DNA from: Guillardia theta CCMP2712
Lineage: Eukaryota > Cryptophyceae > Pyrenomonadales > Geminigeraceae
Assembly (NCBI RefSeq): GCF_000315625.1
Contig: NW_005434615.1
Coordinates: 10,991 to 74,990, forward strand
Direction of reading: 5' to 3'
Length of the DNA: 64,000 nt
In this document: in pieces, positions 50,001-60,196 of the stretch
Layout: the number at the start of each line of letters is the position of its first letter
Numbering within the stretch: the first letter of the stretch is position 1
Translations under genes and position numbers: made by a program
The notes under the pieces: model-generated
What the model saw: only the letters and a program-made list of their open reading frames with translations
Told to the model about the DNA's origin: nothing
Databases searched by the model: none

Positions 50001-50348
50001 ACTGAGACTGACCACTTTTGACTGCAATTCTCGAAATGCCTGCATGTTCAAATCAGGTCCCCCTGAACCGATGACCCTGCGATCCTGGAAGACATGCAAT
50101 AATTCTTCGTCGGTGCGAGCACTGACCCGCCGTTTATTCGAAGGTCTACTTTGAGTCACGGTGTTGTTATGGGCTCCTCGGTTGCATTGCCCACAATAGT
50201 TCATATCATCTGTGCCTTTCAGAGTACTAGCACAGAGATGATGGAAGGGTTTGTTGCAATACTGGCAGACTTTCAACTGAGCCTCAGGTTGCCCTCGCAT
50301 AACACATGAGGCTTCATACAAGCATGTCTGCCTAGCTGGTGCCGACAT
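47077..50348 (-). CDS. Crypton-like tyrosine recombinase with PHD-type finger and coiled coil
   Basis: Exons 50,348-48,773, 48,726-48,700 and 48,647-47,077 sum to 3,174 nt (1,057 codons). Removing the 46- and 52-nt introns rebuilds the catalytic end: GTHSLRKGGITHLLG, then LYIRANWKIGETQDRYILGE. This supplies the HxxR motif, the Trp of the H/W box and the Tyr nucleophile nine residues later. Features in order: Cys4-His-Cys3 finger (CQYCNKPFHHLC and CGQC, residues about 9-56); an acidic linker with a 24-bp direct repeat; a core-binding region; a catalytic domain whose first box reads ICGSESLDILHL, lacking the usual Arg; a coiled coil of EKMD/EKKMDEKMK type; and a Trp-rich C-terminal block (RCRVRNMFMWWNLG) that may be a GCR1_C-like DNA-binding domain. 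Order and splicing fit Crypton transposons. The frame is open upstream to about 50,488, so the true start may lie further out. Confidence 0.78.
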
Positions 50349-50960
50349 TCTTTGCCAGGATGCAAATGTTCTCCCTGATATGGGTACTTGCGATTGTGGT
50401 GGAATCTGTTTGTCCTCGGCAATGCGACGAGGAATGATGCCCGGCAGTTTTCCCCTGGTTTGATCGCATAGATACAGCTCGCCTCAGAACTTTTACCTAT
50501 ATGACATCAAAGACAGCAATAGACCTGTAGATCAATCCAAGACTTCATCGGAATTTTGCGAGACCTGCGACCCGAAATAGAGAAAATGATGTGCTGAGCA
50601 AGCTACGAACATGTTCTGCTGAGTCTTCTGTGAGATTGAGGGTAGGAGGAGGAGGAGGAGGAGGAGGAGGAGGAGGAGGAGGAGGGACAAGATCAAGAAG
50701 AGAGGGACCAGATGAGATGGAGGAGTGAGTAGCAGTATCGATGATGAGCAAAACTATCGTGACGGGGAGGGCAATGAGGGTAGCCTGAGCGCTAGGACGA
50801 TAGATGTAACATGGTCGGAATCAACAGGAGAGGGACGAGGCAGAGAGAAGGTCATCAAAAGAGCACGTCTTGTCAACTTTTAACGATGAATCACTCACTG
50901 CTTTGCGTTTACAGGTTCCTTCCTTCAACTGCCCTCCCTGATTGATCGCTTGAGGGCGCG
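50349..50960. other. Spacer with possible 5' exon of the recombinase
   Basis: On the minus strand the recombinase frame stays open without a Met to about 50,488. It reads sensible protein (ELYLCDQTRGKLPGIIPRRI, then QVPISGRTFASWQ) and could start at an acceptor TTCTGAG near 50,490. The rest (50,500-50,960) is the upstream region of the BT1 transporter gene and contains a GGA microsatellite. No other gene seen. Confidence 0.5.
50645..50685. repeat. (GGA)n microsatellite
   Basis: About 13-14 uninterrupted GGA triplets on the plus strand. The polyproline open frame it creates on the other strand is not supported as a gene. Confidence 0.9.
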
Positions 50961-52659
50961 ATGCCCTGGACATCGGAGAGGCCCAGCTCCACAGGAAGCA
51001 AGAGCAGGGAAAGCACCACGGTGACTGTGACGAAGAGGGTGGGCCTTGAGTCCCAACCACTCCTGGCTCAGGATGGTTCTGCTCTGCATTCCAAGGACCA
51101 CGAGGGATACAACACGATCACCATGATGAAGCCTGAGAGAGACCCGATGAAGTCGGCTCATCCCGTCATGATGCTGGAGTCCAGCAAGAATCCGTTGCAT
51201 TCGATGAGCACAGAAGTTCAGCTTGTCTGTTTCTGCTCAGGGTGGGTAATGTTCTTAGAGGGGATCAACGGCATGTCGGGGTTGGCCACGAGCTACTTCT
51301 TTAAGGAGACTCTCAAGGTGGAGCTGCGGTCCTCTCATCCATAGGCTCCATCACCTCTCTTCCCTGGACGTGCAAGCCCTTGTACGGATTCATATCGGAC
51401 GCATACCCGATCTGGGGGTATAGGAGGAAACCTTACCTCCTCATCGCGGGCATCCTGGGGAGCATCTCCTGGTTCCTCATGTCCAAGTACGTGACCACCG
51501 TCTTCCTTAGTGGCATCTGCATGACTCTCGGCTCGGGGGCCATCGCAGTGGCCAACGTGATCGCCGAGGCGATGGTGTGTGAGAAGAGTCGAGGGGAGAC
51601 GCAGGAGTACGCATCCAGGCTTCAGAGCATCATATACACGGGTCAAGCGGTTGGCTCGATCATCGCTGCATGGACAGGAGGATATCTCTTGACGTTCATG
51701 TCTGATCGCCAGGTGTTCCTCTTGGTTGCAAGCTTCCCGCTGTCGTTGATTGTCATCGCATTCATTGTTCCGGAAGAGAGATACCACGGGAACCATGTTA
51801 AGGAGCGAAGTGAAATCAACGACAAGCTGCTGCAGCTGTGGAACGCGTTCAAACAGCCGCAGATATGGAGGCCTTGCGCATTCATCTTCATGCTCAATGC
51901 CACACCGGCTACGGGAGCGACCTGGTTCTACTTCTACACTGACGTGCTCAAGTTTTCATCGGAGTTTCTCGGAACCATCGGCCTGGTCGGGTCATGTTTC
52001 ACTCTCGCTGGAGTCTTTCTCTTTGACGCAACGATGCGCAAGGCGTCCTTCAGGCCTGTCTTTCTTTGGTCCACCATTGTCAGCACCATCCTCGGCCTCT
52101 CTCAGCTCATCCTCGTCTTCCGATATAACCTCGTCCTGGGCATCCCCGACTCGGTCTTCTGCTTGGGTGAGAGCGCCATCCTGTCCATCGTCGGGTGGAT
52201 CTGTACGATGCCGGTGCTCGTTCTGGCCGCAAGGTTGTGCCCCGAGGGGATGGAGGGGACGATGTACGCGCTGATCATGAGCATCAACAATCTCGGGGGG
52301 ATCGTGGGTTCACAACTAGGGGCCGTCTTGACGACCTGGTACGTTTCTTGACCTCCCCCTCTGTACCTGAAGTCTGATTGCAGGTTGGGAGTGACTGAGC
52401 AGAATCTGGGCAACTTCTGGCTTCTGGTGCTGATCTGCAACTTGTCGACTTTTCTTCCTCTGGTAAGTCACTGCTAGTCGTCCTCCTTCAGCTGATCAGA
52501 TCCCTACCCACAGCTTTTATCAATTGGATCCCCGAGGACGATCCTCAGGTGCTCGAGGAAACCACCGCACAGGTGAACCTTGCTGTCGTGAGGAGATCGA
52601 ACCCTCACGGTGTCCTCTCACAGGCATCGGAGGTGGACATCAAGAGCGGTCTCGTCTGA
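50961..52659 (+). CDS. BT1-family (folate/biopterin-type, MFS) transporter
   Basis: Plus-strand protein with family signatures: GINGMSGLATSYFFKETLKV, SITSLPWTCKPLYGFISDAY followed by GYRRKPYL, and then about ten hydrophobic helices to LGNFWLLVLICNLSTFLPL. The tail FINWIPEDDPQVLEETTAQ also matches the family. These proteins move folates, pteridines or related small molecules across plasma or plastid membranes. The first about 90 residues are hydrophilic with no clear targeting signal. Introns are seen at 52,338-52,383 and 52,464-52,512. The frame slips by one base near 51,320 (KVE to AAVLSSIG) with no possible intron, and again at the last junction. Both are mended by one extra base, possibly a G, so assembly indels are suspected. 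Confidence 0.85.
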
Positions 52660-52805
52660 TTTTGTTTCTCTCGACTTCCTTATTGTTTGTCTTTGAGGGC
52701 ATTCCAGAATTTGTCCTTGAAACAGTTTTTTCTCCTCTCCGGGTTGAGGCTCAATAAATCGCCCACTGGCTTCCTGATCCTCAGTGACGCTCTCCCCTGT
52801 CTTCC

Positions 52806-55060
52806 TCATTCTCGTCCCCAGCTCTCCAGCGTCTGCATGGTTGAGCGAATCGCTTCCTCGCGCGAGTGCCAGTGCGAGTCACGAAACTGCCTATGCTCGT
52901 GTGCCCGGCTGCGATGAGAAGAATCTGGGACACGGAAGGCGCAGGTGAGGAGGTCCTCCGTCAGTGGAGCCTGACCGATCTCCATGGAAAGCTCGAGCTC
53001 AAGAGCACGCATCTCCTGCTCCTCGTCTCAGTTCCTCATCTTCGCATGCAAAGTCACCTCAAGGGCGTCGATCCTGTCGCTCAGCCACTCGTCGAACTCC
53101 TCGTCCTTATCATCCTCCGGAAACTGACGGGTAATCAGGAAGCGGAAGGGAGTAAAGAATGGGGCTTACAAGCTCGGCATGTTCTTCAGAGTTGAACGAA
53201 TCGTCTTCCTCGGATGGCGCCTGACGTGACGATGGGACAGTACCATCATGCAAGCGACTGATCCCAGCGAAGGTCATTCTCGATTCTTCCTGAGCTCTTG
53301 ACAACCGCTCGTACAGGCTGGGCAGTCCTGCCTCCTCCTCCTCCTCCTCCTCCTCCTCCTCCCCCTCCCCCTCCCCCTCCCCCTCCTCCTCCTCCTCCTC
53401 CAACTGCACTGATTTGTGTACCACGTACTCGCCCATGAGCTGTTGTAGCTCCTGGAGCAGCGATTGATCCCTCTCCATACTCGCGCGCTCGATGCTCTTG
53501 ATCTCGCGCGGGTCATGCCGGAGCTTGACTTCCTTGTGTTCAGAGATTACATATCGCATCTTCTGTGCTAGCTTCTGCGCAGTAGATGGCCTGTACTTCC
53601 GTCGCGTTTCCTGTTCACTAATTGAGGCTTCTTGTCTAGAGCGGCGCTTCTCAGATTTAGGTTGATCCTTCCCCTGCGAGGGCGTGAGATCCACACCCAA
53701 CGTCTCATGCTCACACTTGACCTTCAAGGAGCGTTTCAAGGTGCTGTTCTGAACCCTCAACTTGCCTATCTCCGTCCTGAGCTCGTTGATGAGGCTCTCC
53801 TTTGCATCCAGCATTACTACTGGTTTGTTCCGAATATTTTTTGCTCTGGAAACGAGAAAGATTCACAGACTGCAAGCCCGACACAGGAGCTGACCTGCTA
53901 GCGAATTCCAGACTGCGCAGACTCTCTGAGAGATGGGCAGCAGAAGGCGAGCAGCACGCCAGCATGAGCGTCTTGGAATTCCCCCCCAGCGAGTGCATCA
54001 GCAACTTTGTCAACGTGCTGTCTCGATATGGCACCCTGAAGTTGCTGTTTTTGCGCGAGCTCTTGCTCAAAGCGTGAATCACCTTCCCCAAAGTGAACAG
54101 ACTCTTGTTGATCTGGCTGCTCTCGACAAGCATCTGATCGTAGGAGATATGATAAAAAGAAGCTGGCTGACAAGGAGATTTACCTTTCCATTGGCCTTCG
54201 TATCTTTGTTTCTCTCGCTGCCAGCAAGGTCGATGAAGGAAACTCGTCCGTGACAGATCTGTGAAAGGCTGGAGTCCTCCGAGTCATCAACTCTCTTGTA
54301 GCATTTCACGTTGATCGTAAAGATACCTGTCAAGACAGTGAGCCCGAAACAGGGAGACCCTGACAAGAAGCTCACAATGACTTCTGTTTGACCTTTGATT
54401 CATCTCGTGGGTGCCGATCATGGTGTTCTTATATCCCTCGCAGAAGTACCGCATGACCTCTGCTTTCGTTGAACATTGGACTTCGCTTAGGTTCTGCACG
54501 TAGAAACCTTGGTGAGGGTTCCACTTGATCGGGAGGTGGTTGTTGGAGGGATTTAAAACGTCCCTCACTTGCTCATTGTAAACTTCGTAATAACTCACAA
54601 ACACATCGAAGTTTCCCTCCTGGCGTCTCTTGATGGCGCTGAAGAGGAACTTGACAGAGCGAGATAGGAGCCCGTCGAGTTCGCTTGACTTCTTGTCAAG
54701 TTTGGGAATCACTGATTCATGTCCTATCAGGCTGTAAGTCTTTCCAGATCCCGTCTGTCCATATGCGAAGCAGGTTGAAGAGAAGCCATCCAAGGCCGAG
54801 GCAAGCAGCGGACGGATACCACAGACGTCAAAGAAGTGACCTTGAGAAGCGTCTTGAGACACACACACGTCCAACGTGTAACTCCTCGCCGTCCTCGCAG
54901 TTTTCCTCGAGCTCTCTTCATAGATCACTTGGATGGTCCTTGAGTCCCCCATGCATCTCAATGCGATCGACGAAGCTCTCTCGATCTCTTCTGCCGTCAG
55001 CGATCTGATCCTCCCTACAACCCTGCGCATGATTTCATCCCACAGATAAGCACACAGCAT
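52806..55060 (-). CDS. Kinesin-like motor protein with N-terminal motor domain
   Basis: The motor is at the N-terminus: VVGRIRSLTAEE at the usual first strand; P-loop AYGQTGSGKTYSLIG; switch I NQRSNRSH, spliced to CIFTINVKCYKRV across a 49-nt intron; switch II SFIDLAGSERNKDT; SSQINKSLFTLGKVIHALS; VPYRDSTLTKLLMHSLGG; and SESLRSLEFAS at the motor end. A coiled-coil stalk follows (ESLINELRTEIGKLRVQNST), then a basic segment and a polyglutamate run encoded at 53,331-53,401, giving a short tail. The protein should move along microtubules using ATP; cargo and subfamily cannot be assigned. The first strand has Gly where Val/Arg is usual. The junction at about 53,810-53,880 between motor and stalk does not splice cleanly in my reading. 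The end at 52,806 is a best guess. Confidence 0.87.
53331..53401. repeat. (CTC)n/(CCCCTC)n tract encoding polyglutamate
   Basis: A triplet tract with an internal CCCCTC block lies in the kinesin coding frame and gives Glu runs interrupted by Glu-Gly pairs in the tail. Length variation between strains would keep the frame. Confidence 0.85.
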
Positions 55061-55560
55061 GCGGAGTTTCAGCTACGATTAGCATCCGCACAACACAAAC
55101 CTGATGTTCTCCTCTTCCGCATGAGGTCCGACTTGCATGCTCGATCAACATGCTCCACAAGTCATCTCAATGATACATCTAAGACTCCCAGACCTGACGA
55201 ATTGGAGCAAGTCAATGTCACTGTCAATCCAGTGCCCGGCTAACAAACAAGCTGTCGATCGCATTTTCTTTCGATCTACTCAGTTGTCGTCTTCATGGTT
55301 ATCGTCTTCGTTCTTTGCCACACCTGTATCTACCTGACTGTGGACTTACTTGTCTTGCTGTTGCTACCTCCTTCCCTCTCACCTTCTCTCTTCTCCACTT
55401 ACTTGTCTTGCTGTTGCTACCTCCTTTCCTCTCCCCTTCTCTCTTCTCCACTCCCCCTCTCACTGCCATTTCCCGCTCTCTCGCCATTGCTGGTTTGTAA
55501 CGAGGCGGGCTCGCTAGTATTAGCGAGCGCACATGCGCAGGCGATTCGGACTGGTAAAAG
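55061..55560. other. Repeat-rich spacer, 5' side
   Basis: Upstream of the kinesin start. Holds a two-copy 53-bp repeat and CT-rich sequence; no gene seen. Confidence 0.5.
55345..55450. repeat. Two-copy 53-bp tandem repeat
   Basis: The string cttacttgtcttgctgttgc starts at 55,345 and again at 55,398. The flanking CT-rich sequence is repeated with a few changes. Confidence 0.8.
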
Positions 55561-55569
55561 ATGCACAGC

Positions 55570-55785
55570 GAGGAGGAGGGGGGAGGGGGGAGGGGGGAAG
55601 AGAATGAGGAGGAGTTGGTGGTGTTGGCGGTGGTAGTGGAGGAGGAGGAGGAGGAGGAGGAGGAGGAGGAGGAAGGAGGAGGAGGAGGTGGTGGTGGTGG
55701 TGGTGGTGGAGGAGGAGGAGGAGGAGGAGGAGGAGGAGGAGGAGGAGGAGGTGGTGGTGGTGGTGGCGGTGGTGGGTTACAAGGA
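55570..55785. repeat. Long GGA/GGT triplet and G-rich tract
   Basis: Runs of GGA and GGT triplets alternate over about 200 bp, preceded by GGGGGGA units. One strand is almost pure purine or G/T, so it could form triplex or G-quadruplex structures. The polyglycine and polyproline frames it creates are not treated as genes. Confidence 0.9.
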
Positions 55786-55828
55786 TCGGGGAAGTTGAAT
55801 GAGGTTAAGCTGGGGCAAAGTTGAGGAA

Positions 55829-55939
55829 GGGAAGAGGATTGAAGAGCAAATGGAGTATTACATAAGGGAGGAGGATTGAAGAGCAAATGGAGTATTACAT
55901 AAGGGAGGAGGATTGAAGAGCAAATGGAGTATTACATAA
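55829..55939. repeat. Three-copy 37-bp tandem repeat
   Basis: Unit begins ggg(a/gg)... and contains ggattgaagagcaaatggag followed by tattacataa. Copies begin at 55,829, 55,866 and 55,903. The second and third are identical and the first differs by about one base. It ends 29 bp before the first possible start of the DUS1 gene, so it lies in that gene's promoter or 5' UTR. Confidence 0.92.
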
Positions 55940-55967
55940 GGGAGGGGGGGGTGGGTTTGTTGCGCGA

Positions 55968-58251
55968 GTGATCGCAAGTGACGATTCCTCACAGGCATTG
56001 TTCTTGAGTTCGGCGTTGTTGAGCTTCAGAAACTCTGTCCATGTCGACAGTGTAGTTGCCAATGAAGTGTCCTTGCGTCTTTGCAGTCCGATGCACAAGC
56101 TGGCGTTTGTTCAGACATGTAGACTGCGAGGAGGGTCCTTCCCCTCCCTGTCCTCAGCACGAGGAGGTTTCTTCTTCTGCGTCGAGAATCCTCTCATCTC
56201 TGTTGGTTCAAAACGTTTGAAGACGGCCCAGCGCCAGAAGGTAACGGCCAAGGCCGAAACTGATACAGTCGAGTATGCCAACATCAACAGGTATCAACTT
56301 GACCTGCCTCCTTGCCCCTGCGGTTGTTCACTGACCCTCCACAGCCTGCAGACCGACGACTTCTCCTCCTACACTCCGAGAGGACCTGCTGTGTTCAAGG
56401 CAACCTTCTCCATGGAGGACCACGTGCAAGCAGCATGGAAACATTGGGAGAAACTCGGAAACCCTAGGTGGATCATGGCGCCGATGGTTGATCAGAGTGA
56501 GCTTGCATTTCGGATGATGGTGAGGAGTTCTCCTTTTCCATCTTGTGCCCTTACTGCTTCGTTCTAAGGGGAGGAAGTACAATTGTGATCTCTGTTACAC
56601 TCCCATGCTCCATAGTCGGATGTTTGTCAACAATGCCCATTACAGGAAGGACTACCTTCAAAGCTTTGAGAAAGATAGACCTCTCATCGTTCAGTTCTGT
56701 GCCAACAATCCGAACACCTTGCTCCAAGCTGCAAAATATGTCGAAGACTCTTGCGACGCGGTTGACCTGAATCTTGGTTGTCCGCAGGTATTCTTTCTGC
56801 TCTGGTGAAAGTCATGTGACCTATCTCCTAGGAGATCGCACGGAGGGGAAGATATGGATCATTTCTGATGGAAGATTGGGACAGGATACATGATCTCGTG
56901 CTTACTATGAAACAAAGCTTGAAAGTTCCAATCTGGGCGAAGATACGACTGTTCCCAGAGATCTCTCAGACGATCGAGTACGCCAAGATGATAGAAGCAG
57001 CAGGGGCATCGGCTATTGCCATTCATGGGAGGACAAGGAAGCAGAAAGGAAACAATCCAGGTTGAGAAAGTTTGAGCAGACCGATGTTGCTTACCTTGGC
57101 ATGCAGGGCCAGCCAACTTGGATTCGATTCGAGAAGTTGCGAAACATCTTCGGGTACCGGTGATAGCCAACGGAAACATCAGAACTTTTGAGGAGGCTCA
57201 GGAATGTCTGAGAAAGACAGAATGCCATGCAGTCATGAGCGCGTGCGGGCTGCTTGTCACCCCCAACTTGTTCTCCGGTACGTGAGGGAACAGGTTGTGC
57301 CAGCACAAGGTGACCCGACCCCCACCAGGTGGCTTCATAGAACCGGTGGAGCTTGCAAGGGAGTACCTCGACTTCGCCGACCGGTTCTGTGCGCACCCCC
57401 GACAGGTGCTTGAGACCCCCTGTGCTGGGAGGACGCTGACGAGCAGCTCAGATTCGGTCGCACATCTTTCAGATTCTCGTTCCTCAAATCCAACATCGAA
57501 CCGACCTTCTTGATGACCTCGCTAACACCAAGATCCGACGTGGGGAGACCGCGGCACAGACCTTCTGCCCTTTCTTGGAGAGAGTTCGCCATGAAACCGG
57601 AACCTTAGAGCAGGCCCGAGCGCAGCGGGCGATCCTAGAATCGACGCCCATTGGCCTTGGCAGCGACACCGAAGAGCTGTTGCTGCAGGAGCTTCAGGGT
57701 AGGCAACTCAACAAGGCTCAGTACCGGGCAGCCTTGAGGAAGCAGCGCCGAGAGATAAAAAAGCGAAGCGACGTGACAATCTCGGGGCTGCCGGTAAGGG
57801 AAGTTCAGTTGCAGCCTGGGGCCCTCGCAGATCCCTTCGCCCACTTCACTTGCTTCTATCATCGTGTACCCGAGGAGGATCTTTATGGGGAGCAGACGCT
57901 GGAGCGCCTGATAGCAGCCGCGAACCTTGAGGAGGGCAGAAATGCCTTCATTGTGCGCCGCAGCAACAGCGACAGCAGGAGTGCAGTGAGCCTGACCTTC
58001 CGAGAGGGAGTGGAGTTTTATCACCGCAAGGTAGGGAGTGAGTGGTTCCTCGTCTCGATGGTGACTTGTCTTGTCAGATCAAGCGCGATGCAGACGATGG
58101 GGGCGCGGTTTGGAGGATGGAGTCTTTCGATGCGGAGGAAGACTTCTGGCAGGATGCCTCTTTGGACAATTTATTGCAAAAATTGGAGAAGTTGGGCTAC
58201 TACGGTCTTCGCAACGATCTGATTCAACTTGAGCTGAATTCGCAGAGATGA
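55968..58251 (+). CDS. tRNA-dihydrouridine(16/17) synthase, DUS1 type, with C-terminal extension
   Basis: After an N-terminal stretch of about 140 residues, possibly targeting (starts at 55,968 or 56,091), come family motifs. These are NPRWIMAPMVDQSELAFRMM (FMN site), KYNCDLCYTPMLHSRMF, PLIVQFCANNP, VDLNLGCPQEIARRGRYGSF (catalytic Cys), PIWAKIRLFPE (Lys), AIHGRTRKQKG (His/Arg) and VPVIANGNIRT. The block VMSACGLLVTPNLFSG has Cys where most members have Glu or Arg. The enzyme reduces uridines 16/17 of the tRNA D-loop using FMN and NADPH. The C-terminal part from about 57,560 to 58,251, with a conserved-looking QLNKAQYRAALRKQRREIKK, is longer than I expect and unidentified. At least five introns. 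The junction at about 57,405-57,440 is one base out of frame in my reading. Confidence 0.87.
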
Positions 58252-58396
58252 CAGAAGATGGTAATTGTGGTTTTAACAAGCCAACAGCACTTAGATGATC
58301 TCCTTTGAACCCACTCTAAATATGATTCAGCAGCACGGCTTGTGTGAACAAGTTTGAAGAGGCGTGCAGGTTGTCAAACAGGCACCTCAGATGAAA

Positions 58397-60196
58397 TCAA
58401 TAATCCGGGTGCCTTTCTATCAGCATTGCAACCCCCTGTCCTCCTGCAGCACAGGCAGCGACAACAGCAAGCTGCTTGTCTTCCTGCTTGAGGCGATCCG
58501 CTGCCCATGTTGTCAAACGGACTCCAGTAGCAGCAAAGGGATGCCCGACGGAGAGAGATCCACCCCGCGTGTTGAGGCGCTCAACAGGAAGCTCTCCAAC
58601 CCTATCTGTTCCTAGCCACTGCTTGCACCAGGCATCTGAATTCAAAGCAGCCAAATTTGCAAGGACTTGCCCGGCAAAGGCTTCGTGCAGCTCCCACACA
58701 TCCACGTCTTCAATCTTCAACCCAGTCTTGCGCAAAAGTTTGGATATCGCGTATGCTGGTCCTAGGAGCAACTGATCCTTTGGATCCTGAGAGACAAAGA
58801 CGTAGTCCTTCATCCTCGCACGAGCACTTAGACCCAGTGCTTTGCACTTGTCTTCAGACATCACAAGCGCAGCTGAGGCACCATCGGTGAGGAAGGAAGA
58901 GTTTGCTGCTGTCACAGTCCCATGAGGCTTGATAAAAGCAGGCTTGAGTTTGCTCAGCTGCTCATCCGTGGCAGGTCTAATACCGTTGTCCTGTTCAACC
59001 CAGTGATCCTTCACCGAACTCTTGACCGGAACGATCTCTTCTTTGAACAGCCCCTTTGCTTGCGCATCAAAAGCAAGTTGATGAGACCTCTGAGCAAATT
59101 TGTCCTGCTGCTCTCTGGAAATGCCAAAGGCAGAAGCAAGGCGATCAGCACTATGCCCCATGACCTCTCCTGTGGAAAACTCTGCCACACCCGGAGCTTG
59201 CGGCGCGAGGTCAGAAAATTTCAGACCATTCAATAGGCCGAGCATCTGGCCCGTGGACTTCATCTTGCTGCTCTTGATCAACCTCTTTCGAACGGGCCTG
59301 GAGAAACGAATGGGGACATCAGACATGATCTCAACTCCTCCCGCCAGGAAGGTATCCAGTTGCCCAGATCGAATCTTGTCGATGCCGGTCGCCATTGCAA
59401 TATTGGATGAAATGCAGGCTAGAGTGACTGTGTGAGCAGGTGTGCTTAGAGGAATACCAGCTGCCATGGCCGATTCTCGTGCAACGTTGGAGGTCAAGAC
59501 CTCTTGGATGACCGTGCCGCAGCACACATACTCGATCTCCTCAGGTGGTATGGCGGTTTTCCTCAGCAGACCCTTGATCGCCTCACGCTGGATTGCGTCG
59601 AATATCATTGATGATCAAGAAGTTGAATATCTCAGACGTCATACCTGCAAGTCGTACGCCATGTAGTCTTCGTACTCTGTGCCGGACTGGCAGAAGGGTA
59701 CACGGACGCCTCGAACGAACACTGCATCCTTGTTGTGCTGCAATCTTCGTCAGGAAAACGACGAACAAGCTCATCGCAAATTCATTCATCCATGATCAAC
59801 AAATCAAACACACACATTTCTAATAGTCGTGATCAGGTGATGGACCACAACATAAGCAGAAGGACACAAGGATTTCGTTCAGTTATGAATAAAGGATCAG
59901 CAACGAGATTGGAATTTTGAGAAGACAATAGAAGGCAAATATTATGAACAGGCAACGAGGAGCTGATTTGAAGATAGCTGAAGGAGTCTAGGATGGATTG
60001 AACAGGCCAGCGATAGATGGAGAAGAACGAGCGACGAGAAGCAGAACGAGTGGAGGGCAAGAGATTGGAGGGGAATGGAATGGTTGAGCGTGGAAGAAGA
60101 AAGGGAGGGAGGAAGAGACTAGAGCGAGGGTCCTACCTTCACTGAAGATGTGCTGAAGCTCCGGATTTTTGGACATCTCACCAGCCGCCGCAGCAT
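58397..60196 (-). CDS. Mitochondrial thiolase, trifunctional-protein beta (HADHB) type
   Basis: Exons 60,196-60,137, 59,737-59,645 and 59,587-58,397 join in frame to 447 codons. The first exon encodes only a mitochondrial presequence, MLRRLVRCPKIRSFSTSSVK. The core has the nucleophilic Cys in HTVTLACISSNIAMATG, ELHEAFAGQVLANLAALN, the GGSLSVGHPFAATG His box, and the second catalytic Cys in AACAAGGQGVAMLIE. The stretch ending GIRPATDEQLSKLKPAFIKP resembles the beta subunit of the mitochondrial trifunctional protein, which cleaves 3-ketoacyl-CoA in fatty-acid beta-oxidation. An acetyl-CoA acetyltransferase role is the alternative. The first intron (399 nt) is about eight times longer than most in the window. 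Confidence 0.92.

Noticed and set aside
47077-50348. Two adjacent genes (560 and 525 codons) of a transposon
   Set aside because: The recombinase motif is completed only by splicing the two together; the summed exon length is a multiple of three.
46639-50960. Terminal inverted repeats or target-site duplication around the recombinase
   Set aside because: None seen by eye. Cryptons are not expected to have terminal inverted repeats, so absence is not informative.
55299-55886. Polyproline (minus) and polyglycine (plus) open frames
   Set aside because: Produced by the GGA/GGT microsatellite.
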